A stretch of DNA of 64,000 bases from Arsenicibacter sp965247375 (GTDB taxonomy: Bacteria; Bacteroidota; Bacteroidia; Cytophagales; Spirosomataceae), in contig CBDFHU010000092.1 in NCBI GenBank assembly GCA_965247375.1, forward strand, positions 1 through 64,000, given 5' to 3'. Below are positions 44,595-53,825 of this stretch, piece after piece. How positions within the stretch are numbered: the stretch's first letter is position 1; every line of letters starts with the position of its first letter. The position numbers and the translations under genes were made by a program. The notes below the pieces were generated by a model. It saw nothing but the letters and a program-made list of their open reading frames with translations, was not told where the DNA came from and searched no databases.

Positions 44595-45572
44595 ATGAAA
44601 AAAGTACTCCGGATTACAGGCCTCGGACTGGCCTGTCTGGTACTGACCGTGGCTGCCGCCTGCGCGTATTTGTCACTGACTCCGATGCGTACGTATGAAC
44701 CGCCCGTTGCGCCTTCGGTCAGCGTTGAGATTACACCCGCCCGTGTTGAGCGGGGAGAAAAGATTGCCCATTTACAATGTATCGCCTGCCATGCAGATGA
44801 TACTAACCGGCTGACGGGAAAACAACTCAAGGATGTTCCTTCTGTTTTCGGCAGGATTTATTCACGGAACATTACACAGGATAAGGAAGCCGGTATCGGC
44901 AACTGGACCGACGGGGAGATTATTTATTTTCTGCGCACAGGTATCCGTAAAAACGGGCAGGTTGCCTTTATGCCGACCTACGCCCATATGGCCGACGAAG
45001 ATATTTATTCGGTGATTGCCTGGTTACGATCAGACCGTTTTCCGGTGCAGGCCACAAAGCAGGAAGCGCCTCCGGCCGAGTATAGTCTGGTGGCTAAACT
45101 ACTGCCGTGGACGGTGATGAAGCCGGGCAAATATCCCGATCAGCAGATTCCGATGCCCGACAGTACAGACCAGATCGGGACCGGCAAGTACCTGGCCACC
45201 GCCGTTGCCGATTGTTTTGGCTGTCATTCGGCAGATTATCTGGACCTCGACGGTGAGCATCCGGAACGTACCAATGGCTATTTTGGCGGTGGTAGCGAGT
45301 TCAAGGATCTCGACGGGCAGCCGGTATTCTCGGCCAACCTGACGTTTGATGACGAAACCGGGATCGGTAAGAAATATTCCCGTGATCAGTTTATCCGTGC
45401 GCTTAAATCCGGTGTACGGCCCGACGGATCGGTTTTCCGGTACCCGATGGAGCCGCGTCCGGTGTTGACCGATGCCGAAGCCGGCGCCATTTATGATTAC
45501 CTGAAGACTGTACCGAAGCTGAAAAACAATGTGGCGCAGAAAAACGCAGACGTGCGTCTGGCTAAGCACTAA
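44595..45572 (+). CDS. Dihaem cytochrome c
   Basis: Periplasmic or inner-membrane-anchored electron carrier, 325 residues, with an N-terminal hydrophobic signal/anchor (LRITGLGLACLVLTVAAACAY). Two CxxCH haem sites: C62-C65-H66 (QCIACH) and C207-C210-H211 (DCFGCH). Methionines in VAFMPTYAHM and RYPMEP are candidate sixth ligands. Redox partner unknown; it stands alone. Confidence 0.9.
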   Translation: MKKVLRITGLGLACLVLTVAAACAYLSLTPMRTYEPPVAPSVSVEITPARVERGEKIAHLQCIACHADDTNRLTGKQLKDVPSVFGRIYSRNITQDKEAGIGNWTDGEIIYFLRTGIRKNGQVAFMPTYAHMADEDIYSVIAWLRSDRFPVQATKQEAPPAEYSLVAKLLPWTVMKPGKYPDQQIPMPDSTDQIGTGKYLATAVADCFGCHSADYLDLDGEHPERTNGYFGGGSEFKDLDGQPVFSANLTFDDETGIGKKYSRDQFIRALKSGVRPDGSVFRYPMEPRPVLTDAEAGAIYDYLKTVPKLKNNVAQKNADVRLAKH

Positions 45573-45596
45573 TCAGCATGGCCCGGGACTGTACCT

Positions 45597-46133
45597 CTAT
45601 TGCCGGTACATTTTTTTCAGGTTTTCGATCTGTCCGCGGTGGCGGTCAAGATGGAACCGGAGAAATTCAAAACGCTGCCCGTAGCTAAGTGACCCGGAGA
45701 TGGGGTGAGGATGTGCTTTCAGGGCTAATTCGTGGTCCTGTAAATCGTTGCCCAGGTCAGCCAGGACAGGCTGTAGGCTGTTAAGGGCCGATGCCCAGAA
45801 CGGAAGCGTACCGCCAAGGCGGGGAGCCGCTACCGCGGGCACCAGCTCTTTTTCTTTCCAGGTTAGCTGAATGATGGCTTCGATGGGTAAGCCATCATTC
45901 AGCGACTTTTCTTCATACGTCACCTGTCCCGCGCGGATGCCGTACAGGGTTTTCCACATACCCCATAATCCGCCGTGTTCAGCCCAGTATAAATGCTCGG
46001 TAATATCGACGGCACTCCAGCTGTCCGGTGAGGGCTTCCACTGTGCCTGCGTGTCGTCAATAGTGCTCAGACTGGCAATGTATGCCTGCCGGGCTACCGA
46101 TACTTCATGGATTAATGCCTTTGTTCTGCTCAT
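45597..46133 (-). CDS. DinB-family protein
   Basis: About 178 residues (start MSRTKAL, 46133; the ORF can run 12 codons further). DinB four-helix fold with the metal-site pattern DITEHLYWAEHGG and FLRFHLDRHRGQIENLKK. Paralogous in type to 42130 but not a close copy. Converges on the cytochrome gene. Confidence 0.85.
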   Translation of the reverse strand: MSRTKALIHEVSVARQAYIASLSTIDDTQAQWKPSPDSWSAVDITEHLYWAEHGGLWGMWKTLYGIRAGQVTYEEKSLNDGLPIEAIIQLTWKEKELVPAVAAPRLGGTLPFWASALNSLQPVLADLGNDLQDHELALKAHPHPISGSLSYGQRFEFLRFHLDRHRGQIENLKKMYRQ

Positions 46134-46169
46134 GTGATCAATATAAAGCAAAATTCTGTTGATAATCAA

Positions 46170-46540
46170 TCTTTTATAAGCTTAACTGTAGTGGTATGCT
46201 GACTCCGGTGAACAGGCCGCCGGTTCAGCAAATTTGTAAAAGTATTGAACGAGTCAGATTCAGAGCAAATATTGACTGTTAAGTAAATTCTATAATTACT
46301 TGTGTTTACAAAAATATATTTTGTATAAGTAATAATATATAAAATTATAATTCATGAATTATAATAAATGTAAAATATTGTAAATCTATGATGGTGCGCA
46401 TCTATTAAAAAAAAAGTCAAATTTTTAATCTGTAACCTGCCTTATTTTAATATCAATTTAATATTGGTCTATTTGGAATAATATTCTGTGTATTGGTGTT
46501 AATGCAAAATTTGTGATTGTTAAAACAGGGTTAATGCGAA
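46170..46540. other. Very AT-rich region upstream of the second susC
   Basis: About 370 bp, much AT-richer than the neighbourhood with long A and T runs; no protein-like ORF. It directly precedes the susC promoter and may hold an upstream regulatory element. Confidence 0.6.
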
Positions 46541-46571
46541 TTTGTTGAATGTTTCTGGGCGGCTAAATTTG
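46541..46571 (+). promoter_or_regulatory. Bacteroidota-type promoter of the second susC
   Basis: TTTG (46541-46544), 19 bp, TAAATTTG (46564-46571): close fit to the -33/-7 consensus, 36 nt before the start codon. Unlike the starch susC it has a normal -33 and no AAAGTGG element. Confidence 0.75.
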
Positions 46572-46606
46572 TCGGACAACACATTTTCTTAACTAACCAA
46601 ACAATC

Positions 46607-49600
46607 ATGATGAGATCTTTATTTGTGAGCATGCTACTAGTATGTTCACTCTTTGCCACGGCGTGGGCACAGGAAAGGAAAGTTGCCGGTAAAGTTACCA
46701 GCTCAGAAGACGGAGCCCCGCTGCCAGGTGTATCGATTTCCCTGAAAGGGAGCAGCAGAGGGACAACTACAGATGCGAATGGCACATATACCATTTCCAT
46801 ACCGGAAAATAATGCAGTACTGGTATACAGTTTTGTCGGCTTTGCACCTCAGGAAAAGGTAGCGGGAGCGCAGTCCGAAATCAATATAGCGCTTGTGTCT
46901 GATTCACGGATGTTGAGCGAAGTCGTAGTAACGGGTAGCGGGGTTGCCACCAGTAAGGCCAATCTCGGGATTGCCGTCGAAAGTATTTCGGCCGCAAAAC
47001 TGCCACAGACACCAACCGCCTCGATTGACCAGGCGCTGATCGGGAAGATCCCGGGGGCGCAGATTTCGTCGGTCAGCGGTAACCCCAGCGACCCGGTCAA
47101 CATCCTGCTCCGGGGGATCAACTCGGTTCAGGGGGGCACCAAGCCGCTGATCATGGTGGACGGTGTGCAGGTAGCGGCCACGGATATCAACTCGCTGGAT
47201 CTGAGCAATGTCGACCGGATCGAGGTGGCCCAGGGTGCGGCGTCGGCCTCAATTTACGGGGCGCAGGGTGCCAACGGGGTAATCCAGATCTTTACCAAAA
47301 AAGGAAAGAAAGGCCGGCCGGCCATCAACTTCTCGACCAGCTATTCGTCCAACGAATTTCTGAATACCGGCAATGTACACAAAGCCGACAAGCACCCGTA
47401 TCTGACCGATGCGAATAATAACATCGTTGATGCGAAAGGTACTATCCTGGACTATACGCAGTACGGCGCCATCAGCGGTATTTCCTATCAGTATGGCGGG
47501 GCAACGCGGTATGCGATTCAGGATATCCGGAATGATGCCAGCAAGGCGTACAATGCCAATCTGAAGTATTATGATCACTTCAAGCAGGTGTTCCAGACCG
47601 GCCACACGGCTAACAATACGCTGAGTATTTCGGGCGCCTCTGACAAGAGTGATTACAACATTTCGGTGGCCAACAACCATACGACCTCCCCGATTCTGAC
47701 CAAACAAAACGGGTATGTAGACCGCAGTAACGTATCGGTAAACCTGGGTACTGAACTCTTCAAAAACTTTACCATCCGTTCGTCGACGCAGCTGGTGTAT
47801 ACCAAGAATACGCTGAAGCCGGGTCTGGGTGCTGTTTTTGGTACCGGTACCGGAAACGTGGGCTCGGTATACGGTTTCCTGAATACGTCGCCGTTCTTTG
47901 ATCTGACCCGCACGCTGGCCGACGGAACCTATCCGGTTTACCCGACGGCAGACTTCCTGAGTGTGAACGCCGGTAACCCGTTCTATCAGGCGGCGTATAC
48001 AGATGCCGTTAACAATAAGGTAAACGCAATTCAGAACTTTAACGCCAATTACAAGGTCAACAAGTTTGTGGAACTGGACGCGAAATACGGCATCGACTAT
48101 CGGACAGAAACCCTGCGTCAGACGTATTTTAACCAGTCGCAGAACGGAAGCTCGGAGTACTATCAGTCATGGGCCAGCAACTATGCGCCGGATAACAAAG
48201 GGGAGATCAATAACTATGTGTACACAAACACATTCCAGAACTTCCTCGGAACAGCCTATATCCGGACAAACTTTAAGGATGATTTCAACATTAATCTGCC
48301 CATTCAGACCAGTACGCAGATTACGTTTGATTACCGTAAAAACAAATCGTCGGAGTATGACACATATGGCATCGGCCTGAGTACGGCGCCGCCGTTTAAC
48401 ATCGCGTCGACAAGCTCACAGGCCGTTGCTTATGACATAGTGACGCCGTTTATTACGTACGGTTATCTGGTAAACCAGAAAGTTGACTTTGGGGATTATG
48501 GCGGGTTAACAGCTGGTTTCCGCAGTGACTGGTCATCCGCTTTCGGGGGCGGGGCAACGCCGTTTACGTTCCCGCACTTTGATGCGCACGTAAACCCGCT
48601 GTCGTTCATGAAAAACAATCCGGTCGGTAATGCCATTCCTTACTTCAAGTTACGGGCGGCCTACGGTGAGGCGGGTATCCAGCCGGGTGCTTTCGACCGC
48701 TATCCGGTGTTAAGCCAGCAAAACCTGGGTTCATCGCTGGTGTATACCATCCCGACAACGACAAAGAATTCAAACCTGCAGGTAGAGGTCTCGAAAGAGC
48801 TTGAAATCGGCACTGATTTCACGATCAATACCAACACGGGTGGAGCGTGGTTGCGGCAGGTAAATGCCAGCCTGACGTACTGGAAGCGGAAAAGCGGTAA
48901 CGTAATTTATACCGTAAGTGTACCGCCGTCGCTGGGATCTACCGGTCAGCTGACCAACGCTATTGATATGTCATCGAACGGGGTGCAGTTCGCGCTTGAT
49001 CTGCCGGTCTACAATGCCCGGGGACTGAAATGGGATTTTACCGCGAACTTTGGCCATCAGGTGTCAAAAATTGACGCCATTTCGGGTGGTGCCGACATCA
49101 TCCTGACCACTTCGGCAGGTAGTACGGCACTGGTACTGACGCCTGGTCAGCCAATCGGTCAGATCTACGGGTACAAGTTACTGACCAGCCTCGATTATAA
49201 AAATCAGGAAGGCCAGCGGTACATTGCTGCTGCTGACGAAGGCAATTACACAATCGTTGACGGCCATGTAGTAAACAAGTCGACCTACCAGATGCAGTTT
49301 ACCAACCAGACCTACGCGTTGGGTAATCCGAATCCTAAATTCAATGCCTCATTTATTAACGGGTTCTCTTATAAGGATTTTGTGTCGCTGAACGTCCAGT
49401 TCGACTGGGTGTACGGCAGCCACCTCTACAACCAGACTAAAGAATGGATGTATCGGGACGGGATCAGCGGTGATTTCGCAAAGCCAGTGACCATCGACGG
49501 CAAAACCGGCGCGTATACGGCCTACTGGTCGAGCGCCTATTATAACCTGTGGGGTAGCTTACGGGGGGCAGGCAACAATGCGACGAAAGATTTCTTCATG

Positions 49601-49852
49601 GAAGACGCTTCATTCGTGCGTCTGCGGAACGTGTCGCTGGCGTTTGATCTGGCCAAAGTGATCCGGACACCGTATGTGAAGAAAGTACAGCTGGTGTTCA
49701 CCGGCCGTAACCTGCTGACCTTTACGAAGTACTCCGGCTATGATCCGGAAATCAGCTCGGGTGCGTCAAACTCTTCATTCGACCGCGGTGTCGACCACAG
49801 CACGTTGCCAAACACGAAGTCGTACCAAATCGGCCTGAACATCGGGTTCTAA
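46607..49852 (+). CDS. SusC/RagA family TonB-dependent transporter (second pair)
   Basis: Outer-membrane TonB-dependent importer, 1081 residues. Signal peptide MMRSLFVSMLLVCSLFATAWAQ; a carboxypeptidase-regulatory-like domain (VAGKVTSSEDGAPLPGVSISLKG), TonB-box region (LSEVVVTGSGV), plug (VNILLRGINSVQG; LIMVDGVQVAATD) and a barrel ending IGLNIGF. No enzyme is encoded nearby, so the substrate is unknown. Confidence 0.95.
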   Translation: MMRSLFVSMLLVCSLFATAWAQERKVAGKVTSSEDGAPLPGVSISLKGSSRGTTTDANGTYTISIPENNAVLVYSFVGFAPQEKVAGAQSEINIALVSDSRMLSEVVVTGSGVATSKANLGIAVESISAAKLPQTPTASIDQALIGKIPGAQISSVSGNPSDPVNILLRGINSVQGGTKPLIMVDGVQVAATDINSLDLSNVDRIEVAQGAASASIYGAQGANGVIQIFTKKGKKGRPAINFSTSYSSNEFLNTGNVHKADKHPYLTDANNNIVDAKGTILDYTQYGAISGISYQYGGATRYAIQDIRNDASKAYNANLKYYDHFKQVFQTGHTANNTLSISGASDKSDYNISVANNHTTSPILTKQNGYVDRSNVSVNLGTELFKNFTIRSSTQLVYTKNTLKPGLGAVFGTGTGNVGSVYGFLNTSPFFDLTRTLADGTYPVYPTADFLSVNAGNPFYQAAYTDAVNNKVNAIQNFNANYKVNKFVELDAKYGIDYRTETLRQTYFNQSQNGSSEYYQSWASNYAPDNKGEINNYVYTNTFQNFLGTAYIRTNFKDDFNINLPIQTSTQITFDYRKNKSSEYDTYGIGLSTAPPFNIASTSSQAVAYDIVTPFITYGYLVNQKVDFGDYGGLTAGFRSDWSSAFGGGATPFTFPHFDAHVNPLSFMKNNPVGNAIPYFKLRAAYGEAGIQPGAFDRYPVLSQQNLGSSLVYTIPTTTKNSNLQVEVSKELEIGTDFTINTNTGGAWLRQVNASLTYWKRKSGNVIYTVSVPPSLGSTGQLTNAIDMSSNGVQFALDLPVYNARGLKWDFTANFGHQVSKIDAISGGADIILTTSAGSTALVLTPGQPIGQIYGYKLLTSLDYKNQEGQRYIAAADEGNYTIVDGHVVNKSTYQMQFTNQTYALGNPNPKFNASFINGFSYKDFVSLNVQFDWVYGSHLYNQTKEWMYRDGISGDFAKPVTIDGKTGAYTAYWSSAYYNLWGSLRGAGNNATKDFFMEDASFVRLRNVSLAFDLAKVIRTPYVKKVQLVFTGRNLLTFTKYSGYDPEISSGASNSSFDRGVDHSTLPNTKSYQIGLNIGF

Positions 49853-49870
49853 TCTTTAATCCTTCAGACA

Positions 49871-51553
49871 ATGAAACTGCTTACTAAACATACATTTTAT
49901 ACCTCCGCTCTTTGTACTGCCCTCTTCCTGAGTAGTGTATCCTGTAAGGATCAGCTGGATGTGGGTAACCCGAATGCGCCGACCCTGGCCGCAAACGTAA
50001 GCACCGAGACCGGTCTGTACCAGTTTGCGCAGGGCGGGGTGTACATCAACGGCTTCCTCAACGGCGACGGCTGGCTGGGGAACAGCTACTTCTCGCTACC
50101 GTGGGGGTACAGTGAACTGATGGCCGACATGGTGGGGGCTGATGCGTCAAACAACCAGGTTACTACCATCGGTCAGCCGGATTACATCATCATGGATGAC
50201 GGCACCAAACAGACAAACTCGGCACCGCAGGTTGGCATTATCCGTGCCTACAACAGCCGGGGCGCAACGGGGGCCGGCAACAACGCCATTTATTACCAGT
50301 GGCTGAATATGTATTCGCTGAACAACGCCTGCAATCAGGTACTGGCCCTGGTGGATGCCATTCCGTTTACGGGTGATAAAACGTCGAAAGCCAACACGGT
50401 GAAAGCCTGGGCGTACTGGTGGAAAGGCTATGCCTACGCATCGATCGGGTCGATGTATTACGCCGGCCTGATCGAAGATGAAGCCGGTAAAACCAACAGC
50501 AATTATGTGTCGCACGATGCTATCATTGATGCCTCAAACAAATACTTTAACCTGGCGGCAACAACCCTCGGTAATGTGACGAGCGCTACGGATTATGCGG
50601 CGGCATTGGGAGCCATGATTCCGGAAGCCAATCAGGTTGGTTTGGGTGCCGTACCGGGCATTGCCGAATGGAAACGCAACATCAATACGATGCTGGCCCG
50701 CAATATTCTGGTCAACAAGCTGGCTCCGTTCGTAAAAGGTAACCTGAGCGCCGTGATCTCGAAGTCGTCGATGTCTGCGATGACCGCTGCCGACTGGAAT
50801 AACGTCTTTACGCTGACAACTAATGGTATTCAGAAAGGTGATAACGTATTCACCGGCCGCAGTACGTCGTCTAACTCGTTCTTCTCGCCATCGGGCGGCA
50901 CTGTTGCGTCGCTGACATCGGGCGTGAATACCTCAACGACCTTTAAAATCAGCGAGCGGTTTATGCAGAATTACACAACCGGTGATCAGCGGGTAGCCAA
51001 TAACTTCAATACAGCGACCACGTACAAAAATAACTACATCTACACGACCCGCTACAGCATGATTGCCGACGGCAAAGGGTTGTCGGGCGTATATGTGTAC
51101 GGAAGCAAGGCTGCCGGAGCCATCGAGGTCTACATCGCCGGCAGCTACGAAGAAAATGCGCTGATGCTGGCCGAGGCTAATATCCGACTGGGTAAAACCG
51201 AAGACGGCCTGAAGCTGATCGACGCCGTACGTACGGCACAGGGAGCTGGTATCGCTGCGGTTGCCGGCAAAGGCCTGACGGCCGCCGATGCCATGACCGA
51301 GCTGACTAAAGAACGCCGTGTATCGCTGTTCAGCCGTGGGCTGGCCTACTACGACAGCCGTCGCTGGGGTTTGACGTATGACATTTCGGTCGGTGGCGGA
51401 AGCTACGGTAATACTGTTGTGACGACGGCCGGGGTGGTGAACAAAAACGTGACGATCAGCTACAACTTTATGGATTACTGGGATGTTCCGGCCGATGAAG
51501 CCGAGCTGAATCCGACCACGTCGAGCGTGGCAACCCGTAACCCGAATTACTAA
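49871..51553 (+). CDS. SusD/RagB family lipoprotein (second pair)
   Basis: 560 residues, lipoprotein signal with lipid Cys at 25 (SSVSCKDQ). SusD fold: N-terminal DVGNPNAPT, central helices and the C-terminal signature AMTELTKERRVSLFSRGLAYYDSRRWGL ... DVPADEAELNPTTSSVATRNPNY. It follows susC by 18 nt. Substrate unknown. Confidence 0.95.
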   Translation: MKLLTKHTFYTSALCTALFLSSVSCKDQLDVGNPNAPTLAANVSTETGLYQFAQGGVYINGFLNGDGWLGNSYFSLPWGYSELMADMVGADASNNQVTTIGQPDYIIMDDGTKQTNSAPQVGIIRAYNSRGATGAGNNAIYYQWLNMYSLNNACNQVLALVDAIPFTGDKTSKANTVKAWAYWWKGYAYASIGSMYYAGLIEDEAGKTNSNYVSHDAIIDASNKYFNLAATTLGNVTSATDYAAALGAMIPEANQVGLGAVPGIAEWKRNINTMLARNILVNKLAPFVKGNLSAVISKSSMSAMTAADWNNVFTLTTNGIQKGDNVFTGRSTSSNSFFSPSGGTVASLTSGVNTSTTFKISERFMQNYTTGDQRVANNFNTATTYKNNYIYTTRYSMIADGKGLSGVYVYGSKAAGAIEVYIAGSYEENALMLAEANIRLGKTEDGLKLIDAVRTAQGAGIAAVAGKGLTAADAMTELTKERRVSLFSRGLAYYDSRRWGLTYDISVGGGSYGNTVVTTAGVVNKNVTISYNFMDYWDVPADEAELNPTTSSVATRNPNY

Positions 51554-51584
51554 CCGGTTAGAAGTTTCTGCACATGATTGCGTG

Positions 51585-51623
51585 CCCGTGGTACCGGCTT
51601 TATCAGCCGGTACCACGGGTTTT
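51585..51623 (+). terminator. Strong terminator after the second susD
   Basis: 15-bp perfect stem CCCGTGGTACCGGCT / AGCCGGTACCACGGG with a TTTT tail; it also lies against the convergent CCA-adding gene stop (51627). Confidence 0.9.
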
Positions 51624-51626
51624 GCT

Positions 51627-53063
51627 TTATGAGGGATTCACCGGAGCAAACCCGTGCTGCCGTCCGATCTCAAGCATAAACGGAAAGGCGTCTTCCATCG
51701 TATTAGCAACTTTGCCGTCCAGAATGGCTTCCCGGATAATGACTTTGATCTCGCCGACTTCGCGCGACGGTTGCAGGCCGAAGGTCTCCATGATGAGCTC
51801 ACCGGTAATGACCGGCTGGAAATTCCGGAGTTTATCCCGCTCTTCGAGGTCATGCAGTTTTTTCTCAACCCGTTCGAAATTCCGGAGGTGCTTCTGCACC
51901 TTTTCGTGGTTTTTCGACGTAATGTCGGCCCGGCACAGGATCATGAGGGCCTCGAGATCTTCACCTGCATCGAACAGCAGCCGGCGCAGGGCCGAATCGG
52001 TAATCTGCTCTTTTACCAGCGCAATCGGACGGAGGTGGAGCTTTACGAGTTTCTGCACAAACCGCATTTTTTCGTTCAGCGGTAGTTTCAGGTTCCGGAA
52101 AATAGCCGGTGTCATCCGCGCTCCGAGATCTTCGTGGCCGTGAAAGGTCCAGCCCACCCGCTGATCGAAGCGTTTGGTGGCGGGCTTGGCAATGTCGTGC
52201 AGCACCGCCGCCCAGCGCAGCCACAGGTCGTTAGACCGCGCGGCAACGTTGTCAAGCACCTGTAAGGTATGGAAGAAATTATCCTTGTGGCCTTTCCCCT
52301 CCATGAATTCAGCGCCTTTCAGGGCCACAAAGTCAGGAAAGAAACGCTGGAGCAAACCGGCTGCATCGAGCAACCGGAAGCCGTATGATGGTTTCGGCGA
52401 CAGAATGATCTTGTTCAGCTCATCGGTAATCCGCTCCTTCGACACAATGTCAATCCGCTCGTTCATCCGGATAATGGCATCGAATGTGTCCGGATCAATG
52501 TCGAAATTCAGCTGCGTGGCAAACCGGATGGCCCGCATCATCCGCAGCGGATCGTCGGAGAACGTAATATCGGGGTTCAGCGGGGTTTTAATCAGCTTCC
52601 GGCGGAGATCAGCCAGCCCGTCGAAGGGGTCGACCAGCTCGCCGAAATCGGCCTGATTCAGACTGATTCCCAAGGCGTTAATCGTGAAGTCGCGCCGGTT
52701 CTGGTCATCTTCGAGCGAGCCGTCTTCAACAATCGGTTTCCGTGATTCGGCGCGGTAGGATTCTTTACGGGCACCTACAAACTCAACCTCCCAGATGTCA
52801 TGTTCATCGGTCAGGCTGGTTTTGAGCATGGCTGTACCAAAGTTTTTAAAGACCGAAACGGGAACGCCCGCTTCCCGTCCGACGGCTTCGGCCAGGTCGA
52901 TGCCGCTGCCAAGACAGACAATGTCGATATCCTTGGAAGGCCGTTTCAGGAGCAAATCCCGGACGAATCCGCCGATCACGTACGCCCGCACATTCAGCTG
53001 GTGCGCTTTCCGGGCAACGAGACCGAAGATCGGATTTGTCTGTAAGGTTTCTGAAAAATTCAT
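51627..53063 (-). CDS. CCA tRNA nucleotidyltransferase / poly(A)-polymerase family, with HD domain
   Basis: Adds or repairs the tRNA 3' CCA end; 478 residues, class II. Start 53063 (MNFSETLQTNPIF) preferred; upstream codons look non-coding. Signature: RAYVIGGFVRDLLLKRPSKDIDIVCLG (the G-G-x-x-R-D and D-x-D metal site), RRDFTINALG, and the HD-type motif GKGHKDNFFHTLQVLDNV...LHDIAKPATK. The D-x-D and R-R-D-F motifs are intact. Whether it is CCA-adding or poly(A) polymerase cannot be decided by eye. Confidence 0.93.
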   Translation of the reverse strand: MNFSETLQTNPIFGLVARKAHQLNVRAYVIGGFVRDLLLKRPSKDIDIVCLGSGIDLAEAVGREAGVPVSVFKNFGTAMLKTSLTDEHDIWEVEFVGARKESYRAESRKPIVEDGSLEDDQNRRDFTINALGISLNQADFGELVDPFDGLADLRRKLIKTPLNPDITFSDDPLRMMRAIRFATQLNFDIDPDTFDAIIRMNERIDIVSKERITDELNKIILSPKPSYGFRLLDAAGLLQRFFPDFVALKGAEFMEGKGHKDNFFHTLQVLDNVAARSNDLWLRWAAVLHDIAKPATKRFDQRVGWTFHGHEDLGARMTPAIFRNLKLPLNEKMRFVQKLVKLHLRPIALVKEQITDSALRRLLFDAGEDLEALMILCRADITSKNHEKVQKHLRNFERVEKKLHDLEERDKLRNFQPVITGELIMETFGLQPSREVGEIKVIIREAILDGKVANTMEDAFPFMLEIGRQHGFAPVNPS

Positions 53064-53136
53064 ACGTACTGTTGGTCGCTGACAGACTGTCTTCGGGACA
53101 GCTGCCCGGAACCGGTCTGCGGTTCCGGATTGACCA

Positions 53137-53676
53137 CTATTTTCTGATAAACTCAATTTCCCCCGTTGCGCCCAGTTTCAGGATGCGGGGCAGGTGAACT
53201 TTGTTCGGTAGTACACCGAAATGGCCGCTGACGGCCGTTTCGGCTACTTTCGGAAGCTGCGTTTTGCCGAATGAAAGCGTCAGTAAGCCACGGCCAAATC
53301 CGCCGATGAGGCGCTGTATTTCCGGATTCAATGCCTTCCGGATAGCCACCGGCGCTTCCGGATCAGCCTTCTGCGAGATGTTTTTGCCTTTCTCAAAAAT
53401 GACAATCAGCGGTTTTTCCGAAAAGTCCACCAGTTCCCAGGCAATGTCCGGGAGTTTGGCGACGTACATCACCAGCTGATCGGCATGCTGGATCACCAGC
53501 GACAGGTCGGTGCCGGTCTCCTGCTGAATCGTGAGCAGTTGTTCAACAGCTTTATCATTGATCGGGTCGGCCGCAATGGACCACCCGGTTTCGTCGGCGA
53601 TGGCTACTAACTGGCCCTGGCGCAGGGCATAGCTTATATCACGTGCGGTTTGTGTCATATCCTTGTTTAAACCCAC
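53137..53676 (-). CDS. YrdC/Sua5-like protein
   Basis: 179 residues (or 173 from MTQTAR). Fold of the Sua5/YrdC/YciO family, which makes threonylcarbamoyl-AMP for the t6A modification of tRNA. The N-terminal IADETGW replaces the usual FPTET-VYGLG, and the AVSGHFG block near the end resembles NVSGEP. Because the usual motif has diverged, activity is uncertain and it may be a YciO-like paralogue. Lies 73 nt from the CCA gene. Confidence 0.75.
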   Translation of the reverse strand: MGLNKDMTQTARDISYALRQGQLVAIADETGWSIAADPINDKAVEQLLTIQQETGTDLSLVIQHADQLVMYVAKLPDIAWELVDFSEKPLIVIFEKGKNISQKADPEAPVAIRKALNPEIQRLIGGFGRGLLTLSFGKTQLPKVAETAVSGHFGVLPNKVHLPRILKLGATGEIEFIRK

Positions 53677-53825
53677 AAAGGTACGGGAAGTTCAGATATT
53701 CAGGGCAGGATAGGTAAGAATAGATGCCGGAAGCCGGTTAAGTAAAGAACGATACGCTTTATAAATAGCTTATTGCTGATTTCCCGTATGTATCGTAAAT
53801 TAGGACTAAGACCTGTAATTAGCCT

